Shown here piece by piece: positions 18,570 to 27,508 of a DNA stretch of 64,000 bases. A program made the position numbers and the translations under genes. The notes beneath the pieces were generated by a model. The model did not search any database and was not told where the DNA came from. It saw nothing but the letters and a program-made list of their open reading frames with translations. Positions within the stretch are counted from its first letter, which is position 1; every line of letters begins with the position of its first letter. Source of the stretch: Croceivirga sp. GTDB taxonomy: Bacteria > Bacteroidota > Bacteroidia > Flavobacteriales > Flavobacteriaceae. The stretch lies in the NCBI GenBank assembly GCA_028281025.1, contig JANQKR010000046.1, positions 86,009 through 150,008 of the forward strand. The letters are read 5' to 3'.

Positions 18570-19811
18570 ATGGATATTGAAACCAAAAAAGCAGGGGCGG
18601 TGGTCATAGGAGCCGGAACCATTGGGGCGGCTACGGCATGGCATTTGGCAAAAAGGGGTGTAAGGGACGTAATGTTGGTAGATCGGAATCAAGTAGGAAC
18701 GGGTAATACGTCCAAAGCCGCTTCCCTAATGACCTCAATACGTCACAAAGAGGCTATGGTACCCCTGATAAAGGAAACTTATGACAATATTGATGAGATA
18801 GAGAACCTTACAGGTGAGTCCGTAGGAAAACAGACCGTAGGAACCTTACATATAGCAGCCTCCCAAACCACATCACGAACTTTGGACCAGCTAAGGGAAA
18901 TTGCCGATAGGCACCAAGTGCCCTATCAAGAACTGGATATCGAACAGCTTCAGGAAAAACTACCATGGTACAATGCTGAAAAAGCGGTTCGAACCTTGTT
19001 TTTCGAGCACGATGCTTTTGTGGACGCCTATGTGTTGGCCAAAGTGTTTGCGGAAGCGGCAAAAAAAGAAGGAGCCTTGGTAATACAAAATACCGAAGTG
19101 TTGGAACTTGTGCGACAAAACAAGACAATGACTGCTATAAAGACCAATAAGGGCACTATTGAGACGCCTATTGTTGTAGATGCTGCCGGTGCTTGGGCCA
19201 ATCAGCTTTCGTTACAGGTCAATGTACCCATACCTATGGCCCCGGTACGAAGCATTTACTGGATTACGGAAAAGAACGAAAACCTATTTCCAAAAGACCA
19301 GCCCATGGTCTCGATGCCCGATGCCATGGCCTATTCACGACCAGAAGCTGGTGGACTGCTCTTCGGCCTAAGGGAAGAGAACAGTCCGCACTTTCATCCC
19401 GACGAGCTGGAAAAAGCGCCCAATTCCGAATTTTTGGGAAATCCTGAGGACCAATGGGATATTATTATGGAGCATGGTCAGGATTTTGCTTCTTTTTTTC
19501 CTGGGTTCGAAGAGCTGGGCATTGAAAACTGTATTACCGGTATTTCTACCTATACCCCGGATGGATATTACACCTTTGGTGAGTTGCCCAATGTGGCCAA
19601 GGGTTTTTATGTGGCGGCGGGGTGTTCCGGCGCTGGCGTGGCCGGTTCGGGAGGTATTGGCAGAATGATTTCGGAAATGGTATTGGGGCAAGAACTTTAT
19701 GCCGATCCAAGTGCATTCCTGGTGGATAGGATAACTGATTTTGATCCTATGTCAGAAGCATTTGGACAACGTTGTGCCGACGCCCGAAGCAAAAAGAAGG
19801 ATGGAGGTTGA
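18570..19811 (+). CDS. DAO/sarcosine-oxidase-like FAD amine oxidoreductase
   Basis: The ATG at 18570 (MDIETKKAGA) is preferred over the TTG at 18558 that overlaps the previous gene. The 413-residue protein has Gly14-x-Gly16-xx-Gly19 (VIGAGTIGAATAWHLA), a conserved TSKAASLMTSIRH segment, VVDAAGAWAN, and the C-terminal GCSGAGVAGSGGIG that contacts FAD. It belongs with sarcosine/dimethylglycine oxidoreductases. In this setting the substrate is probably an N-methyl or primary aminoalkylphosphonate converted to phosphonoacetaldehyde, as described for several FAD enzymes next to phosphonatase genes. It is the second such enzyme in the locus and is not close to the first. It has no signal peptide, so it acts in the cytoplasm. 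Confidence 0.85.
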   Translation: MDIETKKAGAVVIGAGTIGAATAWHLAKRGVRDVMLVDRNQVGTGNTSKAASLMTSIRHKEAMVPLIKETYDNIDEIENLTGESVGKQTVGTLHIAASQTTSRTLDQLREIADRHQVPYQELDIEQLQEKLPWYNAEKAVRTLFFEHDAFVDAYVLAKVFAEAAKKEGALVIQNTEVLELVRQNKTMTAIKTNKGTIETPIVVDAAGAWANQLSLQVNVPIPMAPVRSIYWITEKNENLFPKDQPMVSMPDAMAYSRPEAGGLLFGLREENSPHFHPDELEKAPNSEFLGNPEDQWDIIMEHGQDFASFFPGFEELGIENCITGISTYTPDGYYTFGELPNVAKGFYVAAGCSGAGVAGSGGIGRMISEMVLGQELYADPSAFLVDRITDFDPMSEAFGQRCADARSKKKDGG

Positions 19812-19896
19812 ACATGGGGCGAACCACCCAAAAGCAGGGTTTCGGAAGGAAGGATGTGAAATCCATTAAATAAACGGGTATTTTCAAAATGGAACT

Positions 19897-21264
19897 ATGA
19901 ATGGTGATAACCAAAAAAAAGAAGTGCAGCGGTTGGTGGAAGGCGATATCAACCTTTCTGAAGCCAGGAAAAAATGGTGGGAGGAACAACTGGCACCGGC
20001 AACCCGAGAATTGTTGCGTCGGGATGCCAATTGTTTTGTACACCAAGCATTATCCACTCCTTGTCTGGATGCCCTGGAGCATTGCCAAGGGGCTTATATT
20101 CACAATTTGGAGGGTAAAAAATACCTGGATTTTCACGGCAACAATGTGCACCAAATAGGGTTTTCACATCCAAAAATGGTGGGTCGTCTGGTAGATCAGC
20201 TCCAAAACCTGACTTTTTCCACCCGTAGGTACACCAATGAGGTGGTCGTCCAGTTTGCCGAAAAGCTATTGGCTACTTTGCCCAATGCGCTCAACAAGTT
20301 GTTATTGACCCCGAATGGCAGTTCGGCAATAGGCATTGCATTGAAATTGGCCAGGGCAGTAACCAATAAACACAAGGTGATATCGTTCTGGGATTCGTTT
20401 CATGGGGCGTCGTTGGATGTGGCCAGTGTGGGCGGTGAAGCCATTTTTATGGACCATATGGGACCCATCGCCACATGGGCCGAACGTATTCCACCCCCCA
20501 TAACCTACCGGGGAATTTTTGAGGGCAATGAGTCCAAAGCATTGGAATATTTAGAGTATATATTGACCAAGGACAACCAAATAGGAGCGTTTTTGGCAGA
20601 GACCATTCGCAATACCGATGTACAGATACCCTCCAAAACCTTTTGGCAAGAGGCCCGAAAATTATGTGATAAACATGGGATACTATTGATTTTGGACGAA
20701 ATTCCGATTGCTTTTGGTAGAACGGGTAAAATGTATGCATTTGAACATTTTGAAATTGAACCCGATATTTTATGTTTGGGTAAGGGACTTGGTGGTGGAA
20801 TCTTTCCACAAGCGGCGGTTGTGACCCGTTCTGAATACAATAAATTTCAACACATCTCCCTTGGCCATTACACCCATGAGAAGAGTCCTTTGGGAGCTAT
20901 GGCGGGGCTCACCATGCTCGAAATCATTGAAGGGGAAAACCTCCTGAAAAAAGTCGCGCAGGACGAAACCTTTATGTGCTTGGCCCTGAAGCGTTTTCAG
21001 AAGAAATATAAACTTATTGGTGATGTTCGTGGTATGGGTCTTCTTTGGGGAGTGGAACTGGTTACCGATAGGTCAACCAAAGAAAAAGCCGTCCAAGAAG
21101 CTGAGGAGATCATGTACCGTTGCCTCAAAAATGGGTTAAGTTTTAAAGTCTCTAAGGGAAATGTGTTGCAGTTGTCCCCAGCCTTGACCATTTCTCGGGA
21201 GCAACTGCAAACTGGACTTTCCATTTTAAATGAATCGTTTTTAAGAACAAATACCATTGCCTAA
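19897..21264 (+). CDS. Class III PLP enzyme, PbfA-like ((R)-1-hydroxy-2-aminoethylphosphonate ammonia-lyase candidate)
   Basis: The 455-residue protein has the fold-type-I, class III aminotransferase layout: PLP phosphate site PNGSSAIGIALKLAR, cofactor aspartate Asp267 in LDEIPIAFGRTG, and Schiff-base Lys296 in LGKGLGGG. Segments such as YLDFHGNNVHQIGFSHP, FSTRRYTNE and SFWDSFHGASLD match what I recall of the phosphonate-linked subgroup containing PbfA, rather than ornithine or GABA aminotransferases. PbfA removes ammonia from (R)-1-hydroxy-2-aminoethylphosphonate to give phosphonoacetaldehyde, which would feed the PhnX-like enzyme encoded at 10694-11371. The stop and the next start share one base (TAATG). 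An ordinary transaminase remains possible. Confidence 0.72.
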   Translation: MNGDNQKKEVQRLVEGDINLSEARKKWWEEQLAPATRELLRRDANCFVHQALSTPCLDALEHCQGAYIHNLEGKKYLDFHGNNVHQIGFSHPKMVGRLVDQLQNLTFSTRRYTNEVVVQFAEKLLATLPNALNKLLLTPNGSSAIGIALKLARAVTNKHKVISFWDSFHGASLDVASVGGEAIFMDHMGPIATWAERIPPPITYRGIFEGNESKALEYLEYILTKDNQIGAFLAETIRNTDVQIPSKTFWQEARKLCDKHGILLILDEIPIAFGRTGKMYAFEHFEIEPDILCLGKGLGGGIFPQAAVVTRSEYNKFQHISLGHYTHEKSPLGAMAGLTMLEIIEGENLLKKVAQDETFMCLALKRFQKKYKLIGDVRGMGLLWGVELVTDRSTKEKAVQEAEEIMYRCLKNGLSFKVSKGNVLQLSPALTISREQLQTGLSILNESFLRTNTIA

Positions 21265-22847
21265 TGAAAAAAACAATCTTCCTTTTGACGTTTATGTCGC
21301 TAACAATACAGGCCCAACAAAAGACAGAATTTTTAATTCGCCCGTATCTACAGGATGCCGAACCAACCCATATCAAAGTTCTTTGGGAAACCAATCAGGG
21401 AGGGGAAAGTATAGTGGAGTGGGGACCAACCCCAAAATTGGGTAAAAAGACATCAGGGAAATCCTATGCGGTCAATTACGGTGCTTCAAGAATCCATGAA
21501 GTACAGCTAACAGGTTTAAAGCGGTTTACGGAATACTACTATAGGGTACGAACGGCAAATGCCGTTTCGGAGGTTTTTCAATTTCAGACACCTCCTTTTG
21601 CCGAAGACAACGAATCATTCAATCTGTTGGCAATGAGTGATATGCAGTATGATCGGAACTATCCGGGGAAGTTCGGGGAGATTGTCAATGAGGGGATACT
21701 GCCATTTTTGAAATCACATTATGGTGGGGAAATTCAGGACAACCTGGCGTTGGTCATGATACCGGGGGACTTGGTTGAAAATGGAAGCAAATATCACCAA
21801 TGGAAAGAACACTTTTTTAATCCGGCGGAAGGCCTCTTCGCCCAAGTTCCGGTGTATCCTGTTTTGGGCAATCACGAACGTAATTCATTGTATTATTTTA
21901 AATATTTCAGCTTACCGGAAAATGGTGACCCTGCCTATGCCGAACATTGGTGGTACAAAGATTATGGCAATATTCGAATCATCGGATTAGATTCCAATGA
22001 AGGTTATGACGATTTAAGGGAACAAAGGGAGTGGCTTACAGAAGTATTGGACAAAACCGCTAAAAATCAAAAAATTGATTTTGTTTTTGCCCAATTGCAC
22101 CATCCCCATAAATCGGAACTTTGGTTGCCAGGGGAAAGCGAATCAACGGGAAAAGTGGTAAAAATGTTGGAGGAATTCACCACAAGGACCGGTAAGCCCA
22201 GCCTGCATTTCTTTGGTCATACCCATGCGTATTCCAGGGGACAGTCACGGGACCATAAACATCTTTGGGTCAACGTTGCCACAGCTGGGGGGGCCATTGA
22301 CAACTGGGGCGAGTTTGAAGGTCGTGATTATGATGAATTTACCTTTAGTGATGATGATTATGGTTTTGTCATGGTTGAGGTTGACAATGCCGATCCGCAA
22401 AACGCAAAAATGACCATAAAACGGGTAAGCAGGGGCAACGAAGCAATGTTCAGAAACAATCTGCCAACGGATAGCATCACAATTTTTAAAAAAGAAAAAA
22501 AACCAAATACCCCGGACGCCTTATCACCTGCCAATGGTAAAGTGGTTGAAATAACGGGGACTTTGCTTAAGGCGAAGCCATTCAAAAGTGATTTTGAAGG
22601 CGCTTTTCATGCGGCTTCACATTGGCAGGTAAGTACGGATTCTTCTTTTGAAACATTGGTATTGGATAGTTGGAAACAATATGAAAACTGGTATTACAAG
22701 GAGAATAGACAACAAGATGATGACCTCACGGATGAACCGACCAAAAGATTGGAGAAAAGTACCCAGTACTTTTGGAGGGTCCGTTATCGCGATCAATACC
22801 TAAATTGGAGCGATTGGTCACCTACGGAAACCTTTAAAACAGAATGA
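21264..22847 (+). CDS. Secreted purple-acid-phosphatase-like metallophosphoesterase
   Basis: The 527-residue protein has a signal peptide (MKKTIFLLTF to IQAQ). An N-terminal fibronectin-III-like domain (about 22-110) is typical of purple acid phosphatases. The calcineurin-like metallophosphoesterase domain (about 112-360) carries the full set of motifs: MSDMQYD, PGDLVENG, GNHERN, QLHHPH and GHTHAY. A C-terminal beta domain (about 400-527; FWRVRYRDQYLNWSDW) is likely a second FN3-like module. It would release phosphate in the periplasm or outside. Start and previous stop overlap as TAATG. It is the last intact gene of the operon; a broken reading frame continues directly behind it. Confidence 0.9.
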   Translation: MKKTIFLLTFMSLTIQAQQKTEFLIRPYLQDAEPTHIKVLWETNQGGESIVEWGPTPKLGKKTSGKSYAVNYGASRIHEVQLTGLKRFTEYYYRVRTANAVSEVFQFQTPPFAEDNESFNLLAMSDMQYDRNYPGKFGEIVNEGILPFLKSHYGGEIQDNLALVMIPGDLVENGSKYHQWKEHFFNPAEGLFAQVPVYPVLGNHERNSLYYFKYFSLPENGDPAYAEHWWYKDYGNIRIIGLDSNEGYDDLREQREWLTEVLDKTAKNQKIDFVFAQLHHPHKSELWLPGESESTGKVVKMLEEFTTRTGKPSLHFFGHTHAYSRGQSRDHKHLWVNVATAGGAIDNWGEFEGRDYDEFTFSDDDYGFVMVEVDNADPQNAKMTIKRVSRGNEAMFRNNLPTDSITIFKKEKKPNTPDALSPANGKVVEITGTLLKAKPFKSDFEGAFHAASHWQVSTDSSFETLVLDSWKQYENWYYKENRQQDDDLTDEPTKRLEKSTQYFWRVRYRDQYLNWSDWSPTETFKTE

Positions 22848-23382
22848 AACATCAATTCCCATCAAAATCGTTATGCGGCATCCATGCATGAACTTGCCTT
22901 TATTTTAAAAGGTGAACCTTTTGAGGAGGTAAAGCAGGATTTAAAGAGCATAGCCCCTATGGCAAAAGTCTGGGCGACCTCATTTGAAGAAGAGAGTAGG
23001 CCCGAGGCTGTTTGACGGCATAGAAGATATGGATAACAAACAAAAGGCGTTCGAATGGATTTCCAATGAAGGCAAAGGGGCCATGCTAAAATTGGAGTGG
23101 GATGAAGAAAAAACAATGGACAGGATACGAATATATGACAGTCCTACCGGGGACAGATGGACCAAAGAAGGGTATTTTGTGTTCGGCGATGGTTCCATGG
23201 AATGGATGTATTCCACCCCCTCCAATAGTGCTCAAACCCCTACGGAGATTAGGTTCCCGGCAAAAAAGATAAAATGGGTGAAGTTTACCATAACGGATGG
23301 AATAGCCGATATGTCCACGGCATGGATTCCAGGATAAAGATTGGGCGTTTCCGAAATTCAGGTGTTTGAGGCCAACCAATAA
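22848..23382 (+). pseudogene. Decayed C-terminal fragment with F5/8 type C (discoidin-like) fold
   Basis: Three pieces join into one protein tail. From 22848 the frame of the preceding gene stays open behind its stop (QNRYAASMHELAF, then APMAKVWATS and RPEAV). At about 23011 an extra T in GCTGTTTGAC shifts the frame; without it PEAVDG would continue, as in F5/8C domains. The second frame (22984-23337) encodes AFEWISNEGKGAMLKLEWD and IRIYDSPTG, then meets TAA at 23335. The same frame continues RLGVSEIQVFEANQ to a second TAA at 23380, the usual end of such domains. So at least one frameshift and one nonsense change are needed. The rest of the parent gene is missing, which suggests deletion down to this remnant. 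Confidence 0.75.
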
Positions 23383-23386
23383 ACAA

Positions 23387-23414
23387 AGCGTACTCAAGGA
23401 AATTTGAGTACGCT
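23387..23414. terminator. Hairpin terminator between convergent genes
   Basis: AGCGTACTCAA (23387-23397) pairs perfectly with TTGAGTACGCT (23404-23414), 11 bp with a 6-nt loop. It sits between the + strand phosphonate locus and the - strand ppc gene (ending at 23483), so it may serve both sides, although neither side has a long T-run. Confidence 0.7.
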
Positions 23415-23482
23415 GCTTATGATAACCATTTACATTTGGGAAGAACCAATGGGTAACAATTCCCAAATAGCTACATCATGTA

Positions 23483-26200
23483 TCACCCTGTGTTTTTCAA
23501 TCCGCCGGATAAGGTATTGACCAATAACAGAAGCATGAGCAATAGTTCATTGGCTTCCTGTGAGTCACTTTCCTTTAGCTTACGCCATTTTATGAGCGAT
23601 TCCATTTGTATTTCATGGAGTATACCCAGGGCCTCTTTCCTCAATCTGTTGTTTTCCAATCTCGAGATTCTTCGATCTTCAACAGATGAACCCATGAGAT
23701 TTTCAATCTGTTTTAAGCAAGTATCATAATCGGTTAGGATAAGCTTCATGAGTTCCTTTCTCGTATTGGCATCAGCTACCTGATCGGCAAAAATTTTCAT
23801 GATTTCCGTATCCGAATTCAAAAGATTGGTCTCGATTTGAATTAAGCCGTATTTCAGGAATGGCCATTCCCGGGCCGCAGTTTTTAAGAATTCGAAATCC
23901 TCCGTATGCTGCTCTTTGAACTGGCCAAAAGCCTCACCGGTCCCAAACCATCCAGTAAGGTTAAATCGCGATTGGTTCCAACTGAACACCCAAGGTATGG
24001 AACGAAGGTCGTTGAGGGACCGCTGACCAGTTCTTCGTGCCGGTCTGGAACCAATCTTGCTTTGTTCCAATACATCTATAGGGGTGGCCTTGCTATAGAA
24101 TTCAATAAACTTGGGATGGTCAAGCAATTCCCTGTACTTACTGCGTGCCATGGTTACAAGACGGTCCATGATGTCATACAATTTTTGTTCTTTTCGGTTG
24201 TCCGAAGAGAGCATTGCCTGCCGGGCAGTCCCTGAAATAAACATCTCCAAATTGTAACCGGCGTTCACACGATTCGCAAACTGATTTGCAATGGTCTCGC
24301 CCTGTACGGTCATCTTTATATGCCCACTCATGGATCCTGGGGGCATACTTTCCAAAAAGCGATGGATTTTACCTCCGCCCCTGCTAATGGTTCCGCCCCT
24401 TCCGTGGAAAAAACGAAGCTTAACGTCATGACGGTCACCTACCTGTGTCAGTCTTTCTTCTGCCTTGTATATGTTCCATCGACTGGTCAATATTCCACCG
24501 TCCTTATTACTGTCACTGTACCCCAACATCACTTCTTGCACAAACGACGTTTTACCTTCACGTTGCTCTTTCACAATGGGATGGGTCAAAAAAGCCTCCA
24601 GGATACTTGGGCCTTCCACCAAATCGTCAATGGTTTCCAGAAGTGGCACCACTGGAAGTCGGGCTTCTTTGAGGCCCACTTCGCGCAAGAATAGAAAAAC
24701 AACAAGCAGGTCGCTCAAACTACGGGTCATACTAACGATCACGGAACCAATACCATCTGCCCCATACCGATCAACATATTGTTTTACCTCCCTAAAATAC
24801 CCAAGTACATTATCCGCCTCCAATCCGCAGGGGGTATCCGTTACCAAAAATGGCCGGTTATTCTGTAGTTCTTCGTTGATAAAGGACAACCTTTTTTCCT
24901 CATCCCAACTCGAATAGTTCGCATCTTCAAAGCCGGAGGCTTTTAGTATTTGTTCAATGGCCTTCTCATGATAAGCACTGTTCTGCCGTATATCCAACTT
25001 TGCCAAATGGAAGCCAAAGCAGGCCAATGACCGTTCCAGGGGAAATAGGTGCTGTGTGGCTATACGATCGGCCTTTAAGTGTATTAAGAGGGCCCTTAAT
25101 TCCTTTAAATCAGCAGCAAGGGCGTTGGGACGCCCATAATAGCTGTCCTCACCCAGCTCGAAGCGTTCTGCCATGGTATTGTCCAAACGAACGATCATCA
25201 AATTCACAAACTGCCGAAGGGGTTCCGAAGGGTTGCGTTCCATGGCCTCTTCTCCGTCTTTGCCAAGGGCTTTTGCCTGTACCTTTAAATCAGAAAGGAA
25301 CTTTGCTGGAATGTCATTTAAGAATTCCGAAAAACTGAGCTTTCGGGCCAATTGAACCAATTCGTTCCGCATTATCCTAAGTGCAGCTTGTCGATGAAGT
25401 TTTAGGGTATTGGCAGTGAAAGCCGGGGTAACGTAGGGATGCCCATCCCGATCACCACCTACCCAGCTTCCAAATTGCAGATTGGGAAACTGTTCCGGCC
25501 ATTTAAGCAGTTCCGAAGAAAATCCAGTGTATTTCCAAGCATCGAGCAAACGCTGGTCCGTGAGGTGCAAGGCTTCGGGAAATACGTTGACGAAATAGTG
25601 CATTACATTGCTGCGTTCGTCTTCCAATCTGGGTTTTTGGAGATAAATTTCACCTGTGCGCCACCAACGTTCCAGTACACTTTTAATTTCTTGTTTAATG
25701 ACTTCCCGTTCAGAAACCGACCAAACCGGGTTTTCGTTTTTTACCAGCAGTACATATAGTTCACGGTGAATATCCAATACGGTCAACCGCTTGGCTTCCG
25801 TGGGATGCGCAGTTAACACGGGCATTACATTTACTTTGGACAACAAATCCACTATTTCTTGCTCTTTGAGTCCCGATGTTTTCCAAAGTTTTAAGGTCTC
25901 CCCCCATGACCCACGGATGTTTTCCAATCCAAATTGGGTTTCCGTTTTTCGCCGGAATTGGGTGGCTGCATTTTCTTCCACCAAATTGAGCAACTCAAAG
26001 GAAATTCCAATGGCTTGTGCAAGCTTTCCATTGGAGACCTTGGAATGATTTAAAGATGATGGGTTACTTTCGGAGGGGATCATTGCGGCTATGTCGTCCT
26101 CTCCAAGCGAATACAGCATCTCTTTAAAGGTGGAAACGAGATAGTTAAAATCCGTCCTTATCTTTAGAAGCCCTTCCAGCTCAAGTGTTTTCTTTTCCAT
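23483..26200 (-). CDS. ppc: Phosphoenolpyruvate carboxylase
   Basis: The 905-residue protein is full length for bacterial PEPC. Catalytic His132 lies in LTAHPTEAKR; VGGDRDGHPYV, LGYSDSNKDGG, FHGRGGTISRGGG (the glycine-rich loop with catalytic arginine) and the C-terminal NTLSGGLKNTG (the conserved end, NTG) are all present. It carboxylates PEP with bicarbonate to oxaloacetate, refilling the TCA cycle. It stands 48 bp downstream of the histidine kinase gene on the same strand and ends before a hairpin shared with the opposite strand. Confidence 0.97.
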   Translation of the reverse strand: MEKKTLELEGLLKIRTDFNYLVSTFKEMLYSLGEDDIAAMIPSESNPSSLNHSKVSNGKLAQAIGISFELLNLVEENAATQFRRKTETQFGLENIRGSWGETLKLWKTSGLKEQEIVDLLSKVNVMPVLTAHPTEAKRLTVLDIHRELYVLLVKNENPVWSVSEREVIKQEIKSVLERWWRTGEIYLQKPRLEDERSNVMHYFVNVFPEALHLTDQRLLDAWKYTGFSSELLKWPEQFPNLQFGSWVGGDRDGHPYVTPAFTANTLKLHRQAALRIMRNELVQLARKLSFSEFLNDIPAKFLSDLKVQAKALGKDGEEAMERNPSEPLRQFVNLMIVRLDNTMAERFELGEDSYYGRPNALAADLKELRALLIHLKADRIATQHLFPLERSLACFGFHLAKLDIRQNSAYHEKAIEQILKASGFEDANYSSWDEEKRLSFINEELQNNRPFLVTDTPCGLEADNVLGYFREVKQYVDRYGADGIGSVIVSMTRSLSDLLVVFLFLREVGLKEARLPVVPLLETIDDLVEGPSILEAFLTHPIVKEQREGKTSFVQEVMLGYSDSNKDGGILTSRWNIYKAEERLTQVGDRHDVKLRFFHGRGGTISRGGGKIHRFLESMPPGSMSGHIKMTVQGETIANQFANRVNAGYNLEMFISGTARQAMLSSDNRKEQKLYDIMDRLVTMARSKYRELLDHPKFIEFYSKATPIDVLEQSKIGSRPARRTGQRSLNDLRSIPWVFSWNQSRFNLTGWFGTGEAFGQFKEQHTEDFEFLKTAAREWPFLKYGLIQIETNLLNSDTEIMKIFADQVADANTRKELMKLILTDYDTCLKQIENLMGSSVEDRRISRLENNRLRKEALGILHEIQMESLIKWRKLKESDSQEANELLLMLLLLVNTLSGGLKNTG

Positions 26201-26248
26201 ACGGTATTTGTGTGTATTAATTGATTTGCCTAATTGTTATTGTGTTTA

Positions 26249-27508
26249 TCACTCCTTGTTCCTTTTAAAGAACAAAGAAAACGTGTGTATTTTATCCTTG
26301 CGTTGATAATCCAGTTGAAATCCATAGATTTCACATATTTTTTGATTGATGGCCAAGCCCAGTCCCAGGGATTCTTTTACCGAGCTGCCTTTTTGAAACC
26401 GGTTGAACAGTTTTTCTGTGGCTATTTCGGAAATCTCGCCGGTATTGATAATTTCAAATTTCTCCTCGTTCAAAACCATTTTTATCACCCCACCCTCCTT
26501 GTTGTGCTGCACGGCATTTTTGATAAGATTGGTGAGCAGGATATCGGCCAATATATGATCACATTCTATGGTCACGGGATTCAGCTCCGTGGATACGGTA
26601 AGATGTTTAAAGTTGATGATCTCCTCCATATGACTGAGAATGTTCCCTATAATGGTATGGACATCCACGCTATCCAATCGTTTAAATTCCTGATTTTCTA
26701 TCCTCGAAATTAAGGTGAGTGATTTTCCTATTTTTGAGAGCTTATTGGTTTCTTGATAAATAGCTTGCATTCGTTGAAGTTCCTTTTCATCAAGATTTTT
26801 GCTTTCCAAAAGCAAGACCACCTTGTTTCGGATAATGGCCAAGGGAGTCTGCACTTCATGCGAAATGTTTTCGTTGAATTCCTTGAGGTTCTGAAAGTCT
26901 TTCTTTACTTGATGTATCAAGTCCGTAATCACATGGTTCAGCTCTTCGAACTCTATGATATTGGAGCTTTTAAGGTGGATGGGTTCCTTTTTGGTCACAT
27001 CATACTGTTTGAGTTTTGCGAGGTTCTTGAAGAAAGGGTTCCATGCCCATTTATATATTTTACGATTGATGAAGTAAAACCCGAGGGCCAGCAATACGAT
27101 AATAAAACTGGTGGTTACAAAAAGCGTCCATATAAGCTCATTGATTTCCAATAGAATGTGTTTGAGGGAGATTTTTACGGGCTGGGAATTTATGGACGAT
27201 TTGAACGTGTAGATGCGATAAGGGATATTTTTGTCGGCATAGGCTTCATACAATAAAGTATCCCTGAATACTTCATCGAACGTTGAACCTTCTTTTACAG
27301 GAACGGTTTGAAACAAATAATTGGAAGTGGGCAGTGCACCTTCTTCCTTAAGATGGAAATCGATACGTTCCCGCTCGTGTAAGAGGAGTTCCTCTACCTC
27401 ACCGTTCACCAAATATTGAATAAGGTAATAATCCATGGAAAGCATGACTGGAAAAATAAGGGCCAGAAATAGGAGATAGTACGTATTGGTCTTTCTGACG
27501 AGGTTCAT
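26249..27508 (-). CDS. Two-component sensor histidine kinase
   Basis: The 419-residue protein has two membrane helices (about 11-33 and 125-147) around a periplasmic sensor domain of about 90 residues. A HisKA dimerisation domain follows with phospho-acceptor His217 in NENISHEVQTPLA. The HATPase domain has the N-box NLIKNAVQHN, G1-like INTGEI and GLGLAI. Its start overlaps the stop of the response regulator gene by 4 bp (ATGA), so the two are co-translated. The sensor domain resembles nothing I can name. Neighbours (V-ATPase on one side, ppc on the other) do not identify the signal. Confidence 0.93.
   Translation of the reverse strand: MNLVRKTNTYYLLFLALIFPVMLSMDYYLIQYLVNGEVEELLLHERERIDFHLKEEGALPTSNYLFQTVPVKEGSTFDEVFRDTLLYEAYADKNIPYRIYTFKSSINSQPVKISLKHILLEINELIWTLFVTTSFIIVLLALGFYFINRKIYKWAWNPFFKNLAKLKQYDVTKKEPIHLKSSNIIEFEELNHVITDLIHQVKKDFQNLKEFNENISHEVQTPLAIIRNKVVLLLESKNLDEKELQRMQAIYQETNKLSKIGKSLTLISRIENQEFKRLDSVDVHTIIGNILSHMEEIINFKHLTVSTELNPVTIECDHILADILLTNLIKNAVQHNKEGGVIKMVLNEEKFEIINTGEISEIATEKLFNRFQKGSSVKESLGLGLAINQKICEIYGFQLDYQRKDKIHTFSLFFKRNKE

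Noticed and set aside
859..23382. Reading the SusCD region as a polysaccharide utilisation locus
   Set aside because: There is no glycoside hydrolase, polysaccharide lyase, sulfatase or carbohydrate esterase; the enzymes are phosphatases, phosphodiesterases and phosphonate enzymes.
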